Notes under the pieces: generated by a model
Seen by the model: the letters and a program-made list of their open reading frames with translations, nothing else
Database searches by the model: none
What the model was told of the DNA's origin: nothing
Origin: an uncultured Alphaproteobacteria bacterium
Lineage (GTDB): Bacteria > Pseudomonadota > Alphaproteobacteria > RF32 > CAG-239
Direction: 5' to 3'
Assembly (NCBI GenBank): GCA_944391505.1
Contig: CALXTV010000006.1
Location: 1 to 64,000, forward strand
Length of the DNA stretch: 64,000 nucleotides
Position numbers and translations under genes: made by a program
Shown here: positions 43,695-53,614 of the stretch, piece after piece
How positions within the stretch are numbered: the stretch's first letter is position 1
Layout of the letters: each line of letters begins with the position of its first letter

Positions 43695-46600
43695 TCAGAA
43701 CCTGTATCCCAAGCCGGCGCTGAGGGCATAACCGTCGTCTTCTTCAAGGAATTTGTTGGCTTCAAAGTAGAAGTCAAAACCTTCATGCTTATAATCCATG
43801 CGGACGGAGAGAATACCGCGGTCGCGCTCGACGTCATAAGTATCCATCTGATAACTGCCCAGCATATTGGCAATTCTGGCTCTGGCCGCGCGATAAGGAT
43901 TATTAAATTCGTGATACCAGCTTCCGCCTGCGCGCAGGGTCAGGTCATTTTCGGCCATTATGCTGAACGACTTGCGGGCATAGAGACCAAGGCCGCCTTC
44001 AACCGACAGGTTGTTGGAAGATTTTACTTCCAGTCCGTTCTTTTCCTTGGTGTTGTCCTGATACAATCCCAAAATGTTGAACTCGGCAGTCGGTTCCAGG
44101 GTAAGCGTGCCGAAATTGATTTCTTTGCGAACTTCATTGGTAACACCATAGTAGTAGTTCTTGATGTCGGCCTTGTTCTCTTCACCACCGGTTCTGCGCT
44201 TGTATTCGCCCCAGCCGATACCCAGCCGCGGCATGGAAATAGCCTTCAATCCCTCGGTCGTATAAATCAACGGCGTCAAAATTTGCGCAACAACCTCGTC
44301 GCGGCTGGATCCGTTGTCATAGTCGCTTTCATATCTGGTAAAGCTGACACCCAGGCCATAACGGAAGTTATTGTTGTATTTGCGGTCAAACATGGCGTAT
44401 GCCGTTGCTGCATTGTCCTCGTAACCGCTGAGCAGATTGACACCGTCCTGTTCGCGATAGTCGTAAACAAAATCAAACATGGCACGAACATCTTTGCTGC
44501 TTTGGTTGGCAAACAGAGACTGGCTCATATGGCGATTGACGGCCTTAACGATGTCCATATTCTGTTTGGCAAAGCTCGGAACAATATCCAGCCCCATCTG
44601 ACCGGCAACCGCAGCCGTGAAAGAGCTGGCGTCGGGAGCCGATTTCAGAATACTGTACATATCCATGTTGGTTCCCAACGTATAATTGTTGGTCAGGAAG
44701 TTTGCCACACTGCTATTGTCAACGACATCGGAAAATTCCTTCATTGTCATCACAACGTCCTGATTACCGTCTTCATTTGTAACCAGATATGCGTCAAAGA
44801 GGTAAGAACCCGAGCTCAGCTTGAGCCCCGCGTCGGTACCGATAAACGAATCCTCATTAACATAGGTAGTTTTGTTGCCTTCCATAACAATATCGGCAGA
44901 AGCTGTTACAGGACCTGAATACTCAGGAGCAATGTAAGAACCTTTGGGCGCAAGCACGAATGTCCCGCTGTTGGCCGCAGACATAAGGTTAAAGTTAAGC
45001 GCGCTTGTCGAGATGACTTGTCCGCTGTTGACAAAGGTCGCCCCGTTGGCCACTTGAATGAAGTTTCCACATCCTGCGCCCGTGCACCCCGTTGGATTAT
45101 TGTCCGGATCAGGGTCGGGGTTTTCACTGGTAGATTCGCCCGGATGTTCGTCGACTATGGACGAGCCGTTCAAAATAATATTCCCTGTGTTGGTAATGGT
45201 ACTTCCGCTACCGGTAGCATACATACCGACGGCATTTGAACCGTTAACCGTAATGGTTCCGCTATTGATTAAATCTGCGCCGTTTGAGCCATACATACCA
45301 TAAACCGTTCCGCTGCCGGTTCCCGTAACGGTAATCGTTTTCGTGTTCGTTGCCGAACCTCCGCTGCTATACATGCCATAGGCTCTGTTACCTGTCACAT
45401 TAATACTGTTGTTGTTTTCCAGTGAAGCGCCAGAACCGTACATACCATAAGCAGTTCCGTTGGTTGCCGAAACATCAATGCGCCCGCCGTTTACAACATC
45501 AACATTCTGGTTGCCCAAAGTATAAATACCATAGGCAGAACCCGAGCCCGTGTAATTAACGTCTATTACATTTGTATTTGTTATATCCTCACTACCGGAA
45601 GCGTTGTCTGCATAAATACCGTAAGCATTGGTCTGTGCCGAATTGACTGTAAGTGTTCCCGAGTTTCGAACACTGCTGTTTTCCGCATGTATGGCGGCCG
45701 TACTGTTGCGTCCGACGGTAATATTGCCGGAGTTAACAAGGCTGCTGTTGTTTGTGCCGTACATGGCATAGGTTCCGGAATAGCTGTCGTCGATGGAAAT
45801 GCTGGTTGTGTTTGTTGCCGTACTGCCGTTGGTTGCACGCAGGGCATACGAATTGTTGGCACTTATGGTAATATTGCCGTTATTGGTAATGCGCCCGCCC
45901 GTACCGTCGGCAAGCATGGCCGTACTTCCGGTTTGGTTTACAGCGATGGTTGCCCTGGCCGAATTCGTCGCCGAACCGCTTCCGTTAACGGAAAGGGCTA
46001 TGCTGTTGGCGACATCGAGGTTAATTTTTCCTTTATTAATCAATTCACCAACTTTGGTAAACATAGCTGTTGTAGCGCTTTGCAAAATATTAATTGTTCC
46101 GGATGTTTCATTTGTCAATGACGCGCCGGTTCCATACATGGCATAACTGCCCGAAGCGCCGTTGTTTATGTTAATTGCTCCCGCATTGCTCAGCGTGGCG
46201 TTGGTGCCGTTATCTGCTGCCATGGCGTAGGAGTTGTCCCCCGTCACATTTATTGTCGCGCCGGAAGCATTTTGCGCGCTGCCGCTTCCGGTTACGCGCA
46301 TAGCCGTCGAGTTAGCATAATTAACGGCGAGGGTGCGCTCATTGACAATTCGGCCATTGTTGGCTCTCATTATTGTCCCTGCGGCATTCATGTTAATCGT
46401 GCCGCGGTTATACGCAGTGCCGTTTTCGCTGTTCATCGCAACGGATCCCGAAGTACCGGACATAATACTTATTGTGCCGGTATTGGTAATGGTTCCGTTG
46501 GCGTTGTTAACGTTCATACCAAACGAGTTATCGGAATAAACATTAATGTTGCCGCTGTTTGTCGCGCTTCCTGTTGCTGTGCCGTCCACCAGCATACCGG

Positions 46601-49600
46601 CGTTTCCGGTTCCGGTTGCGGCCGTCGACGTTCCGACATTGATTGTTCTGGAGTTTGTTGCCGTGCCGCCGCTTGCAACATGCATAACATTAACGTTACT
46701 TGCAGTATTTACGGCGGAAAGCGTACCGTTATTGGTAATATTGCCGCCCATGGCTCTCATAATATCCGTATTGCTCAGATTTGAGGTAACGGTTCCAGAA
46801 GTTCCGTTAATTGCAGAACCTGAATTACTCAAGAAAGCGTAAGATCCGCTGGCGTTATTGGCGATAATGATGTCGCCGTTATTGGTAACCGTACCGCCTT
46901 TGCTTTGCAAACCAACCGAATTGGCGGAATTGACATTAATCGTTCCAGCATTTGTTGCTGAGCCGCCGGAAGCTAAAATTCCCACAGAATTTGGCGCAGT
47001 TGAGCCGCCGGACCCCAGATTGATGGAACCACTGTTGGTTGCGTTGCCGCCGGTAATATTCATACCCGTCAGCCCGCTGCCAATCAGATTGATTGTGCCG
47101 GAAGCTGCGTTGTTCAAGGTGCCCCCGGAAGCTCCCATGGCAGAAACATTGCTTCCGTTTACGCTGATTGTTCCGGCATTTGTCGCCGTACCACCGTTGG
47201 CATAAATTCCGAAAGCCGATGCCAAAACATCATCGGGGTTTGTACTGCCGATAATTGATATTGTCTTGTCTGCGGCATTGGTAACACTTCCGGATGCGGT
47301 GGCATACATTCCGTACAACAGACCGTTTTCATTGGAGTTAATATTAAGAGTAATATTATTGTTGTTTGTTGCCGTTGTTCCGGAACCGCTTGCGTACATT
47401 CCGTATCCGCCGCCTTTAATAAAAATCCGGTCATTGTTTACAAGTGTGCTGCCTCCCGTGCCGTATAAACCATAGGCGCCGGAAGCATTAACGTTGATTA
47501 AGGCATTGTTGGTCAGCGTGCCGCCGCCGGTTGCGGCCATAGCTTTGGCTCCGGAAGCGTTGACATTGATACTCGTCTTATCATCATCCAAGGCATCGCC
47601 AGACGTATTTCCGTGCGTTGCCGAACCGTTTCCACCGACGGAAAGACCGGAGCTGTTTTCTCCGTCAAGCGTAATAATTCCGGAGTTAATCAGTTGTCCG
47701 ACAGTCGTAAACATAGCCGTAGAACTGCTCTGCAGAACGTTAATCGTCCCCGAGTTGGTCAAATTGGCATTTGCACCGGCCATCGCAAAAGAATTGCTGC
47801 CGTCGCCGTCCAAAACAAAACGGCCTTCGTTGACCAAAGTTGCGGCAAAACCGTCTTCGACCTTGAAGCCGTAAGAATTGCTTCCAGATATTTCAATTTT
47901 TCCGGTTTCCTGATTTGTGATTGTTCCGGCGCCCTGAATCAGATAAGCGTTGGAGTTGTTTCCGTCAATTGAAATATTTCCCGAATTTTCGGCATTCTGG
48001 TCACCGATAATGGATATAGCCGTTGAATTGTTGCCCATGGAAATAGTGCCTTCATTATAGGCTTCTCCGTTGACAGCTTCCATCAAAATACCCTGACCGT
48101 ACATATTAATTGTACCTTTATTGCGGATATCTCCGTTTTGGGCATAAAGCGCTACGGAACCATCAGCACCTTCCATCACGGTAATTGTTCCCTCATTAAC
48201 CAGCTCGTCGTCTTCACTGTTATTAATCAATTTAATTCCAAAGGAGTCTTTTGTGTAAATATTGATATTGCCCTTATTGACAACAGAACCGCCATCGACG
48301 AGCATTCCGACATTGTTCGTGCCTGCAGCGCCTTCGGTTTGGCCGACATTGATTGTGGCTCCGGCCGAGTTGGTTATTGTATTGGCTCCCTGAATATGCA
48401 TGGCGTTTACATTGCTCAAACCGTCGTTAATGTTGAGCGTACCGTCATTGGTAAGAGCGCCGCCGGTCGATTTCATCAAATCGGTATTGGACTGATTTGA
48501 GTTTATGATACCGCTTACGCCGTTAGTAGCGGAACCCGCGTTGCTCAGAATAGCGTAAGAATTGGTTGCTTCATCGGCAATGTTTATTGTGCCGTTATTT
48601 ATAATAGTCCCGTTCTCGGCATCGCTTTGCAGTCCGACGGAATCCGCCGAGTTGACGTTAATGATTTCCTGATTGCTTACGGTACCGCCCGTTGTCTGCA
48701 TACCGATCGAATTGGTAGATTGTGTAAGCGTACCGTCTTCATCCCTGACGCCGACGTTTATTATGCCTGCATTGATAGCCGTTCCGCCAGCAGCCGTCAT
48801 ACCGAAATTGTAGCTTCCGGTCAGATCAATCCGTCCGCCTTCCATATTTGTAATGTGGTCGTTCGTACTGTCGCTGGTGCCGGTACCCGCATAAGCCATA
48901 CCTGTAGAATTGCTGCCGTTAATGATAATGCTGCCAAGGTTGCTGCCGTTTCCCTGATTAACATAGATTCCGAAAGCATCAGACAACATTTGAGATATGG
49001 AAGAACTGCTGTTAAGGCGGATTTCTGCTCCTGCCGTATTGTTTGCCGAAGCACCGCCATCGGCATAAAGACCATAGGAAAGAGCCTGATTATTGTTGTT
49101 CGGAACATTAATCGTAATATCATTCCTATTAATAATCTGCGCAGTTGAACCGCTTCCGTACATACCTGTTCCGCCGTCGTTCAGTGTAATGGTTCCGGTC
49201 GAATTGGTAATGGTACCGGCTGTCGTATACATACCCCAGCCATACATATCATTAAACGTAATTTTTCCCTTATTGTCGGCGGTACCGTCAGCAATCGAAA
49301 TACCATAACCCCTCTGCTGGGAGCTCAGATAATTATCGTCACCGGTCAGGATAATGTCGTCATTGTTTATGATGGTTGCGTTAACGGCCGAAGCCCCGGC
49401 TTTTATTCCGTAATTGTTTTCGCTGATTCCGTTGCTGGTAATATTAATGTCTGCATTGTTGTTTGCCGTAGCGTCTTGTCCGGTCAGTTCAATACCCGTA
49501 ACATTGCGTCCGGTCATTTCAATGAGGTTGTTGTTATCGACCAGAAGACCGGCCTTTATACCGGTTGCACCGTTGCCGTTGGTTATGGTAATTGTTCCGT

Positions 49601-52256
49601 CGTTGGTTATTTTGCCCGCCTGTGCTACAATCCCCGTACTTGCCGCTGTGTTGTTGTCATTAATGGTTATTGTCGCATTTTCAACATTATAGACGTCACC
49701 GTTGGAAGACGAAATACCCGTTCCGCCTTGTTCAAGGCTGATACTTCCCATATTGATGACTCTGCCCGATGTCGTGGCAATGCCGGTGCCGCGCTTGCGG
49801 AAAACGATGCTGCCGTTGACATTATTGTTAATATTGGCCGAATCGCTGAAAATTCCGTATGAATCGACAATACTTGAACCGTCTGCCGAAACAAGGACAT
49901 TCATGTCAATGACGCCGTTATTTTCAACCGTTCCTTTTTCGGCCTTAATACCGTAAGACGCAGTCGTCGGAACCCGTGATGTATTGGTAATAAAAATACC
50001 CTGACCGTTTCGGCCGTTGTTAATTGCCGTGCCGTCTTCAATGAAAATACCCATTGCGTCATCGGCGTTGTTAATGGTAATGCTGCCGTTATTTATGGCC
50101 TGAGCCCGGCTTAAATCCTGCGTAACGGTAGAACCGGTATTGCCCCCGGCAGCATCGTTGCCTGTACTGTCTTCATTTCCAGTCGTTTCACCGCTTGTGT
50201 CGCCTGTTTCTGTTCCGGTTTCTGTTCCTGTTCCTGTTCCTGTTCCGTCTCCGCTTGCATCTCCTTCACCATCCGAGCCGGTAGAAGCATCAGTTGTCGG
50301 ATCTCCTGATTTAATGACCATGCCGGCACCGTTGTTTTGCAGAACAATACTGGCATTATCGCTGTTGGTCAGAGTTCCGTTGTTCGTACGCATACCGGTT
50401 CCTTTGCTGACCATGGTAATGCTGCCGTTGTTGGTTACGCTACCGCCGTTAAACGAAGCCATGCCGAAACCATCTGTACTGTTAACGGTAATGGAACCGT
50501 TTTCGCCGTTGACAAGTGTCGGCAACAGAGAGTCTATTTCAGAGTTGCTGCCTTGTCCTCTGACGCTGAGCATTCCGTAGTTTCCGGTGCCGCCGGTAAC
50601 CGAGATTTCGTTGTTATTGGTAATCGATCCGCCGTGAACCGCCTGCATACCGGCGCCGGCATTGTTAACACCGGAAGACATCAGCAAACTGATTTTACCG
50701 TCGTTGACGGCATAAGTTTTGGCATCGGCCCGCATGCCGACAATACCACCGTTTCCTTTAAGAAGGGTATTGGTATCAGGCGCATAAGTTCCACTGCCGG
50801 TCAGAGCATAATTAAGTGAAATATTGCCGTTTTCGCCGTTAAACAAATACAAACTTCCGGCGCGGCGGATAAGTTTTGTTCCGTCCAGAAAATCCTGATC
50901 CAGATAACCGCCCATGCCGATTAATGATGTTTTGATTGCAGCGGAGTCGCTTTGTGCGTTAAGCGTAATGCTGGCATTGTTGGAAGCCGTTGCCGGGTCG
51001 ACCTGATTAGGGTAGGGAACCTCATTGACGTTGCGAACTTCCATGCCGATAATTGTTCCGGCATTGGCTGTTGTCGTATCCGTTCCGTCTGTTCCGTCGC
51101 TTCCGGAATCGCTTCCGCCTCCCGAATTGCCGACATTAATGGTATTTCCGGTAATATTGCCGTTATTGATAATGGAAGAATATGTGTCGGCATACATACC
51201 GATAACCGTATCCGTATCGTTGAAACCTCTGAATTGCAGATTAATGTCGCCGCCCTGATTGGTCGCTGTGGAATGATTACCGGCAACCATTCCCAAAGCG
51301 GCATTTTGCGCCAAAACAGTAAGAGTACCGTAATTAAGCGCCTGACTTCTATCATCGGCAGCCAGACCAACTGTTGCGTCTCCGAGCGTAATCATTGGCG
51401 CGTCAGAGCTGTCAGTCTCCGAACCGTTGATGACCGTCGAATTGTTGCGGGCTTTCATGCCGACTTGCAAATAAGCCGCATAATCAAGAATGTTTCCATT
51501 CAAGTCAATAAGGTCAACAAGCAGTTTGTCTTCCTGCGTTCCGTCAGCATTTCGGACTGTGAGAGATGAGTTGTTGCTGATTGAAAAATCATTTGTTTCC
51601 GAGCCCTCCGCTTTATTCACGATGGTTTTGTTATCATCAGCATAATATTTAATACGAATATAAGGTGACGATTCCGGAGAAGTCGGCGTCCGCGTTCCGG
51701 AAAACTTAGCCAGACTGTCATCTGGTTCCTCATAGGGAACAAAGTAATAATGATTTCCGCCGCCGCCACCGCCGCCTCCGGCCAAAATGGCAACCAAACC
51801 GCCGGCCAGCAGAATACCACCGATAATCCAGGTACGATTGGAGATAATGAATTCGCCTTCATTAAACTTATTGTAGGCCTGACGAGGAGTATCGGTAATT
51901 GCCGCGGCACAACTCTGATCCATAAATTCGTCATACTGCTGTGTCGGAATATTTTGAATACATGAAGCGCGAGGGTTGGCTCCGGCAGAACGGAAAGCAT
52001 TATAAGCTGTGCAGTTGTCCTGAAGAATGGCATGGCACAGACCTGTATTGCCGAAACGATCGCGCGAGTCGATGTTCAAACCGCGCTGAACCGCGGCACG
52101 CAAGGCTCTGACATTTCCCTGAGAGGCATAGGAATACATCTGCGCCAGACTTATCGGCGGCAGACCGCCAGCCCGTACGACAGGAGAAGAGGCCAGACAA
52201 AAAGCTGCCGCAGAGATAACGGAAACCGCTTTCCTGAATATAAACCTAATCTTCAT
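43695..52256 (-). CDS. Giant autotransporter adhesin with ankyrin-like N-terminal segment
   Basis: This protein has 2853 residues. Residues 1-29 are a signal peptide (AVSVISAAAFCLASSPVVRAG). About 35-95 look ankyrin-like (QMYSYASQGNVRALRAAVQRGLNID; RFGNTGLCHAILQDN). A hydrophobic segment at ~143-160 (WIIGGILLAGGLVAILA) ends in a run of eight Gly. From ~200 to ~2500 the passenger is a right-handed beta-helix of short turns of the type nsGtInvxxxnSxGmxaxGgsatN, Asn/Gly/Ser/Thr-rich. From ~2560 an autotransporter beta-barrel follows, ending in GLGYRF with aromatic C-terminus. It should export its own passenger to the surface, probably as an adhesin. The intact frame rules out decay. Start ATG 52256 has GGGGAA. 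Confidence 0.93.
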   Translation of the reverse strand: MKIRFIFRKAVSVISAAAFCLASSPVVRAGGLPPISLAQMYSYASQGNVRALRAAVQRGLNIDSRDRFGNTGLCHAILQDNCTAYNAFRSAGANPRASCIQNIPTQQYDEFMDQSCAAAITDTPRQAYNKFNEGEFIISNRTWIIGGILLAGGLVAILAGGGGGGGGNHYYFVPYEEPDDSLAKFSGTRTPTSPESSPYIRIKYYADDNKTIVNKAEGSETNDFSISNNSSLTVRNADGTQEDKLLVDLIDLNGNILDYAAYLQVGMKARNNSTVINGSETDSSDAPMITLGDATVGLAADDRSQALNYGTLTVLAQNAALGMVAGNHSTATNQGGDINLQFRGFNDTDTVIGMYADTYSSIINNGNITGNTINVGNSGGGSDSGSDGTDGTDTTTANAGTIIGMEVRNVNEVPYPNQVDPATASNNASITLNAQSDSAAIKTSLIGMGGYLDQDFLDGTKLIRRAGSLYLFNGENGNISLNYALTGSGTYAPDTNTLLKGNGGIVGMRADAKTYAVNDGKISLLMSSGVNNAGAGMQAVHGGSITNNNEISVTGGTGNYGMLSVRGQGSNSEIDSLLPTLVNGENGSITVNSTDGFGMASFNGGSVTNNGSITMVSKGTGMRTNNGTLTNSDNASIVLQNNGAGMVIKSGDPTTDASTGSDGEGDASGDGTGTGTGTETGTETGDTSGETTGNEDSTGNDAAGGNTGSTVTQDLSRAQAINNGSITINNADDAMGIFIEDGTAINNGRNGQGIFITNTSRVPTTASYGIKAEKGTVENNGVIDMNVLVSADGSSIVDSYGIFSDSANINNNVNGSIVFRKRGTGIATTSGRVINMGSISLEQGGTGISSSNGDVYNVENATITINDNNTAASTGIVAQAGKITNDGTITITNGNGATGIKAGLLVDNNNLIEMTGRNVTGIELTGQDATANNNADINITSNGISENNYGIKAGASAVNATIINNDDIILTGDDNYLSSQQRGYGISIADGTADNKGKITFNDMYGWGMYTTAGTITNSTGTITLNDGGTGMYGSGSTAQIINRNDITINVPNNNNQALSYGLYADGGASANNTAGAEIRLNSSSSISQMLSDAFGIYVNQGNGSNLGSIIINGSNSTGMAYAGTGTSDSTNDHITNMEGGRIDLTGSYNFGMTAAGGTAINAGIINVGVRDEDGTLTQSTNSIGMQTTGGTVSNQEIINVNSADSVGLQSDAENGTIINNGTINIADEATNSYAILSNAGSATNGVSGIINSNQSNTDLMKSTGGALTNDGTLNINDGLSNVNAMHIQGANTITNSAGATINVGQTEGAAGTNNVGMLVDGGSVVNKGNINIYTKDSFGIKLINNSEDDELVNEGTITVMEGADGSVALYAQNGDIRNKGTINMYGQGILMEAVNGEAYNEGTISMGNNSTAISIIGDQNAENSGNISIDGNNSNAYLIQGAGTITNQETGKIEISGSNSYGFKVEDGFAATLVNEGRFVLDGDGSNSFAMAGANANLTNSGTINVLQSSSTAMFTTVGQLINSGIITLDGENSSGLSVGGNGSATHGNTSGDALDDDKTSINVNASGAKAMAATGGGTLTNNALINVNASGAYGLYGTGGSTLVNNDRIFIKGGGYGMYASGSGTTATNNNNITLNINSNENGLLYGMYATASGSVTNAADKTISIIGSTNPDDVLASAFGIYANGGTATNAGTISVNGSNVSAMGASGGTLNNAASGTINLIGSGLTGMNITGGNATNSGSINLGSGGSTAPNSVGILASGGSATNAGTINVNSANSVGLQSKGGTVTNNGDIIIANNASGSYAFLSNSGSAINGTSGTVTSNLSNTDIMRAMGGNITNNGTLSAVNTASNVNVMHVASGGTATNSRTINVGTSTAATGTGNAGMLVDGTATGSATNSGNINVYSDNSFGMNVNNANGTITNTGTISIMSGTSGSVAMNSENGTAYNRGTINMNAAGTIMRANNGRIVNERTLAVNYANSTAMRVTGSGSAQNASGATINVTGDNSYAMAADNGTNATLSNAGAININNGASGSYAMYGTGASLTNETSGTINILQSATTAMFTKVGELINKGKINLDVANSIALSVNGSGSATNSARATIAVNQTGSTAMLADGTGGRITNNGNITISANNSYALRATNGSTATNTTSISIDDSYSGTYAMYGTNNSSLVNSGNITVGRNSTAAIHAENSSVRNSGTLTVNSAQTNAYGIYADNASGSEDITNTNVIDVNYTGSGSAYGIYTLGNQNVDVVNGGRIDVSATNGTAYGMYGSGASLENNNSINVTGNRAYGMYSSGGSATNTKTITVTGTGSGTVYGMYGSNGADLINSGTITVNGSNAVGMYATGSGSTITNTGNIILNGSSIVDEHPGESTSENPDPDPDNNPTGCTGAGCGNFIQVANGATFVNSGQVISTSALNFNLMSAANSGTFVLAPKGSYIAPEYSGPVTASADIVMEGNKTTYVNEDSFIGTDAGLKLSSGSYLFDAYLVTNEDGNQDVVMTMKEFSDVVDNSSVANFLTNNYTLGTNMDMYSILKSAPDASSFTAAVAGQMGLDIVPSFAKQNMDIVKAVNRHMSQSLFANQSSKDVRAMFDFVYDYREQDGVNLLSGYEDNAATAYAMFDRKYNNNFRYGLGVSFTRYESDYDNGSSRDEVVAQILTPLIYTTEGLKAISMPRLGIGWGEYKRRTGGEENKADIKNYYYGVTNEVRKEINFGTLTLEPTAEFNILGLYQDNTKEKNGLEVKSSNNLSVEGGLGLYARKSFSIMAENDLTLRAGGSWYHEFNNPYRAARARIANMLGSYQMDTYDVERDRGILSVRMDYKHEGFDFYFEANKFLEEDDGYALSAGLGYRF
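45930..49240 (-). repeat. Two-copy ~1.7-kb super-repeat inside the autotransporter passenger
   Basis: Related blocks lie about 1.65-1.77 kb (550-590 codons) apart. Examples are NSADSVGLQS near 48640 and NSANSVGLQS near 46920, SNTDLMKS (48480) and SNTDIMRA (46765), STAMFTTVGQLIN (47720) and STAMFTKVGELIN (46065). Between copies identity looks moderate, so the duplication is old relative to drift. Superimposed on it are the short beta-helix turns. Confidence 0.7.
50110..50310 (-). repeat. Low-complexity Gly/Thr/Glu linker with hexamer repeats in the autotransporter
   Basis: The plus strand reads gttcctgttcctgttcctgttcc around 50220-50245, a tandem ttcctg hexamer encoding Gly-Thr / Glu-Thr units (GTGTGTETGTETG). 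It is a slippage-prone stretch. Since the unit is six bases, copy number changes keep the frame. Confidence 0.75.
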
Positions 52257-52311
52257 TTCCCCAAAACTTCAGATGTCAGAACATCACAAAAAACGCTTTT
52301 ATTCTTCCCAA

Positions 52312-52340
52312 TTCTTATCTGAGCTTGAGGGGTTCGTCAA
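52312..52340 (-). promoter_or_regulatory. Putative promoter of the autotransporter gene
   Basis: On the minus strand TTGACG (52340-52335), a 17-bp spacer and TAAGAA (52317-52312) lie about 55 bases ahead of the start ATG. The -10 matches TATAAT moderately. Confidence 0.45.
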
Positions 52341-52468
52341 CCAAACATAAAAGGTTATACAAAGGTTTTTAATGTTTTGTTAAGATTTTCAGAAAAACAT
52401 ATTGTAAATGAAAGCAACAAGATACTATATTCAAGAAAATATAGTTTTTCGGGAAATCGGAAGAAAAG

Positions 52469-53614
52469 ATGAATATCGAAAAAAAACTTAATCTTTGGGT
52501 TGAAAAAAATCTGATGGAAGATAGTCAGAAGCAGGCCATCTTGAAATATGAAGCCAATATCAAAAATAGGGCTTTGTTGTATATGTTGCTATTTTTGGGA
52601 GGTTTTTGTCTCTGCCTGGGAATAATTTCGCTGATTGCCTATAACTGGCAGATTGTTCCATCGGCCATCAAATTAATTGCTTGTTTTATGATATTGGCCG
52701 GGTTGGGAGGTACAGCAGTTGTTTCGCTGCTTGATAACCGCCAGCTGCTTTCAGAGACGCTTCTTTGGGTTTATGCGTTGTTGCTTTTGGGGAGCATCGG
52801 ACTTATATCCCAGATATATCAGCTAACGGCTCATGGAGCGCAGGCTTTGCTGTTTTGGACAATAATAATCATTCCGCTGCTTCCGTTTGTCCGTCGGGTT
52901 TGGCTGCCTTTTTTCTGGTTGCCGATGTTTGCCGTTTCCTTGCTTGATGTCCTTTTTGATTATGCTTGGTTTTCACAAAGTTTTGAAGCATTTGAACGCG
53001 CATTTCCGGGAGCCTGGCAAATAGCACTTCTGTTGTTTTCGGTTTCGTCTTACAGATTGTTGGCCGACGGCGGGGATTCTTTCCTGCCCCTGTCCAATGC
53101 TTTTAAAATCTGGACGTTGTTTCTTTTGACCGGTTATGTTGTTTATGCCGATATCTGGGGACTTGAAATTTTTAAGGCTTCTGCAGAAAAGGGCGGTTTG
53201 CTGGGACTAACCGTATGGCTGTCGTTGACATGCCTGACCGGAGCTTTCTGCTGGTTCAATGTTTGTCGGGGAAATAGATATTGGTCTCTGGCATTGTTTG
53301 TTGTTTTGGATTTTGCCCTTGTTGCACGTCTGTTGCCGAAAAACGAAACTCTTTTTAGTATTTGGGGAGCCATGCAAAGTCTTTCATTGCTTGTCCTTGC
53401 TTTCATCTATGCTTGCAGAAAGAACCGTCTCGGATTGCAAAAATGGCTCATGTCATTAATAGCCTTGCGCTTTTTCATAATTTATATTCAGGTCTTCGGC
53501 AATCTGCTCTATACCGGCGTCGGACTGTTTTTTTCGGGACTTATATTGTTGGCTGCCGTTTATGGATGGCTGAACAGAAGTAGACTGACGACTTTTGTAA
53601 AGAGAGGCAGATAA
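52469..53614 (+). CDS. DUF2157 membrane protein
   Basis: This 381-residue protein begins with a cytoplasmic helix (KLNLWVEKNLMEDSQKQAILKYEAN), the DUF2157 N-terminal pattern. Some ten hydrophobic helices follow (LLYMLLFLGGFCLCLGIISLIAYNW first). DUF2157 proteins are integral membrane proteins of unknown function, often next to a GDYXXLXY-domain gene, as here. The stop TAA overlaps the next ATG by one base (TAATG), implying translational coupling. It has no relation to the divergent autotransporter, which shares the intergenic region. Confidence 0.85.
   Translation: MNIEKKLNLWVEKNLMEDSQKQAILKYEANIKNRALLYMLLFLGGFCLCLGIISLIAYNWQIVPSAIKLIACFMILAGLGGTAVVSLLDNRQLLSETLLWVYALLLLGSIGLISQIYQLTAHGAQALLFWTIIIIPLLPFVRRVWLPFFWLPMFAVSLLDVLFDYAWFSQSFEAFERAFPGAWQIALLLFSVSSYRLLADGGDSFLPLSNAFKIWTLFLLTGYVVYADIWGLEIFKASAEKGGLLGLTVWLSLTCLTGAFCWFNVCRGNRYWSLALFVVLDFALVARLLPKNETLFSIWGAMQSLSLLVLAFIYACRKNRLGLQKWLMSLIALRFFIIYIQVFGNLLYTGVGLFFSGLILLAAVYGWLNRSRLTTFVKRGR

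Noticed and set aside
43662-44918. 418-codon plus-strand frame and other long plus-strand frames opposite the autotransporter
   Set aside because: They are shadows of a repetitive, compositionally biased gene. They have no ribosome-binding site and the minus-strand frame runs intact for 8.5 kb.
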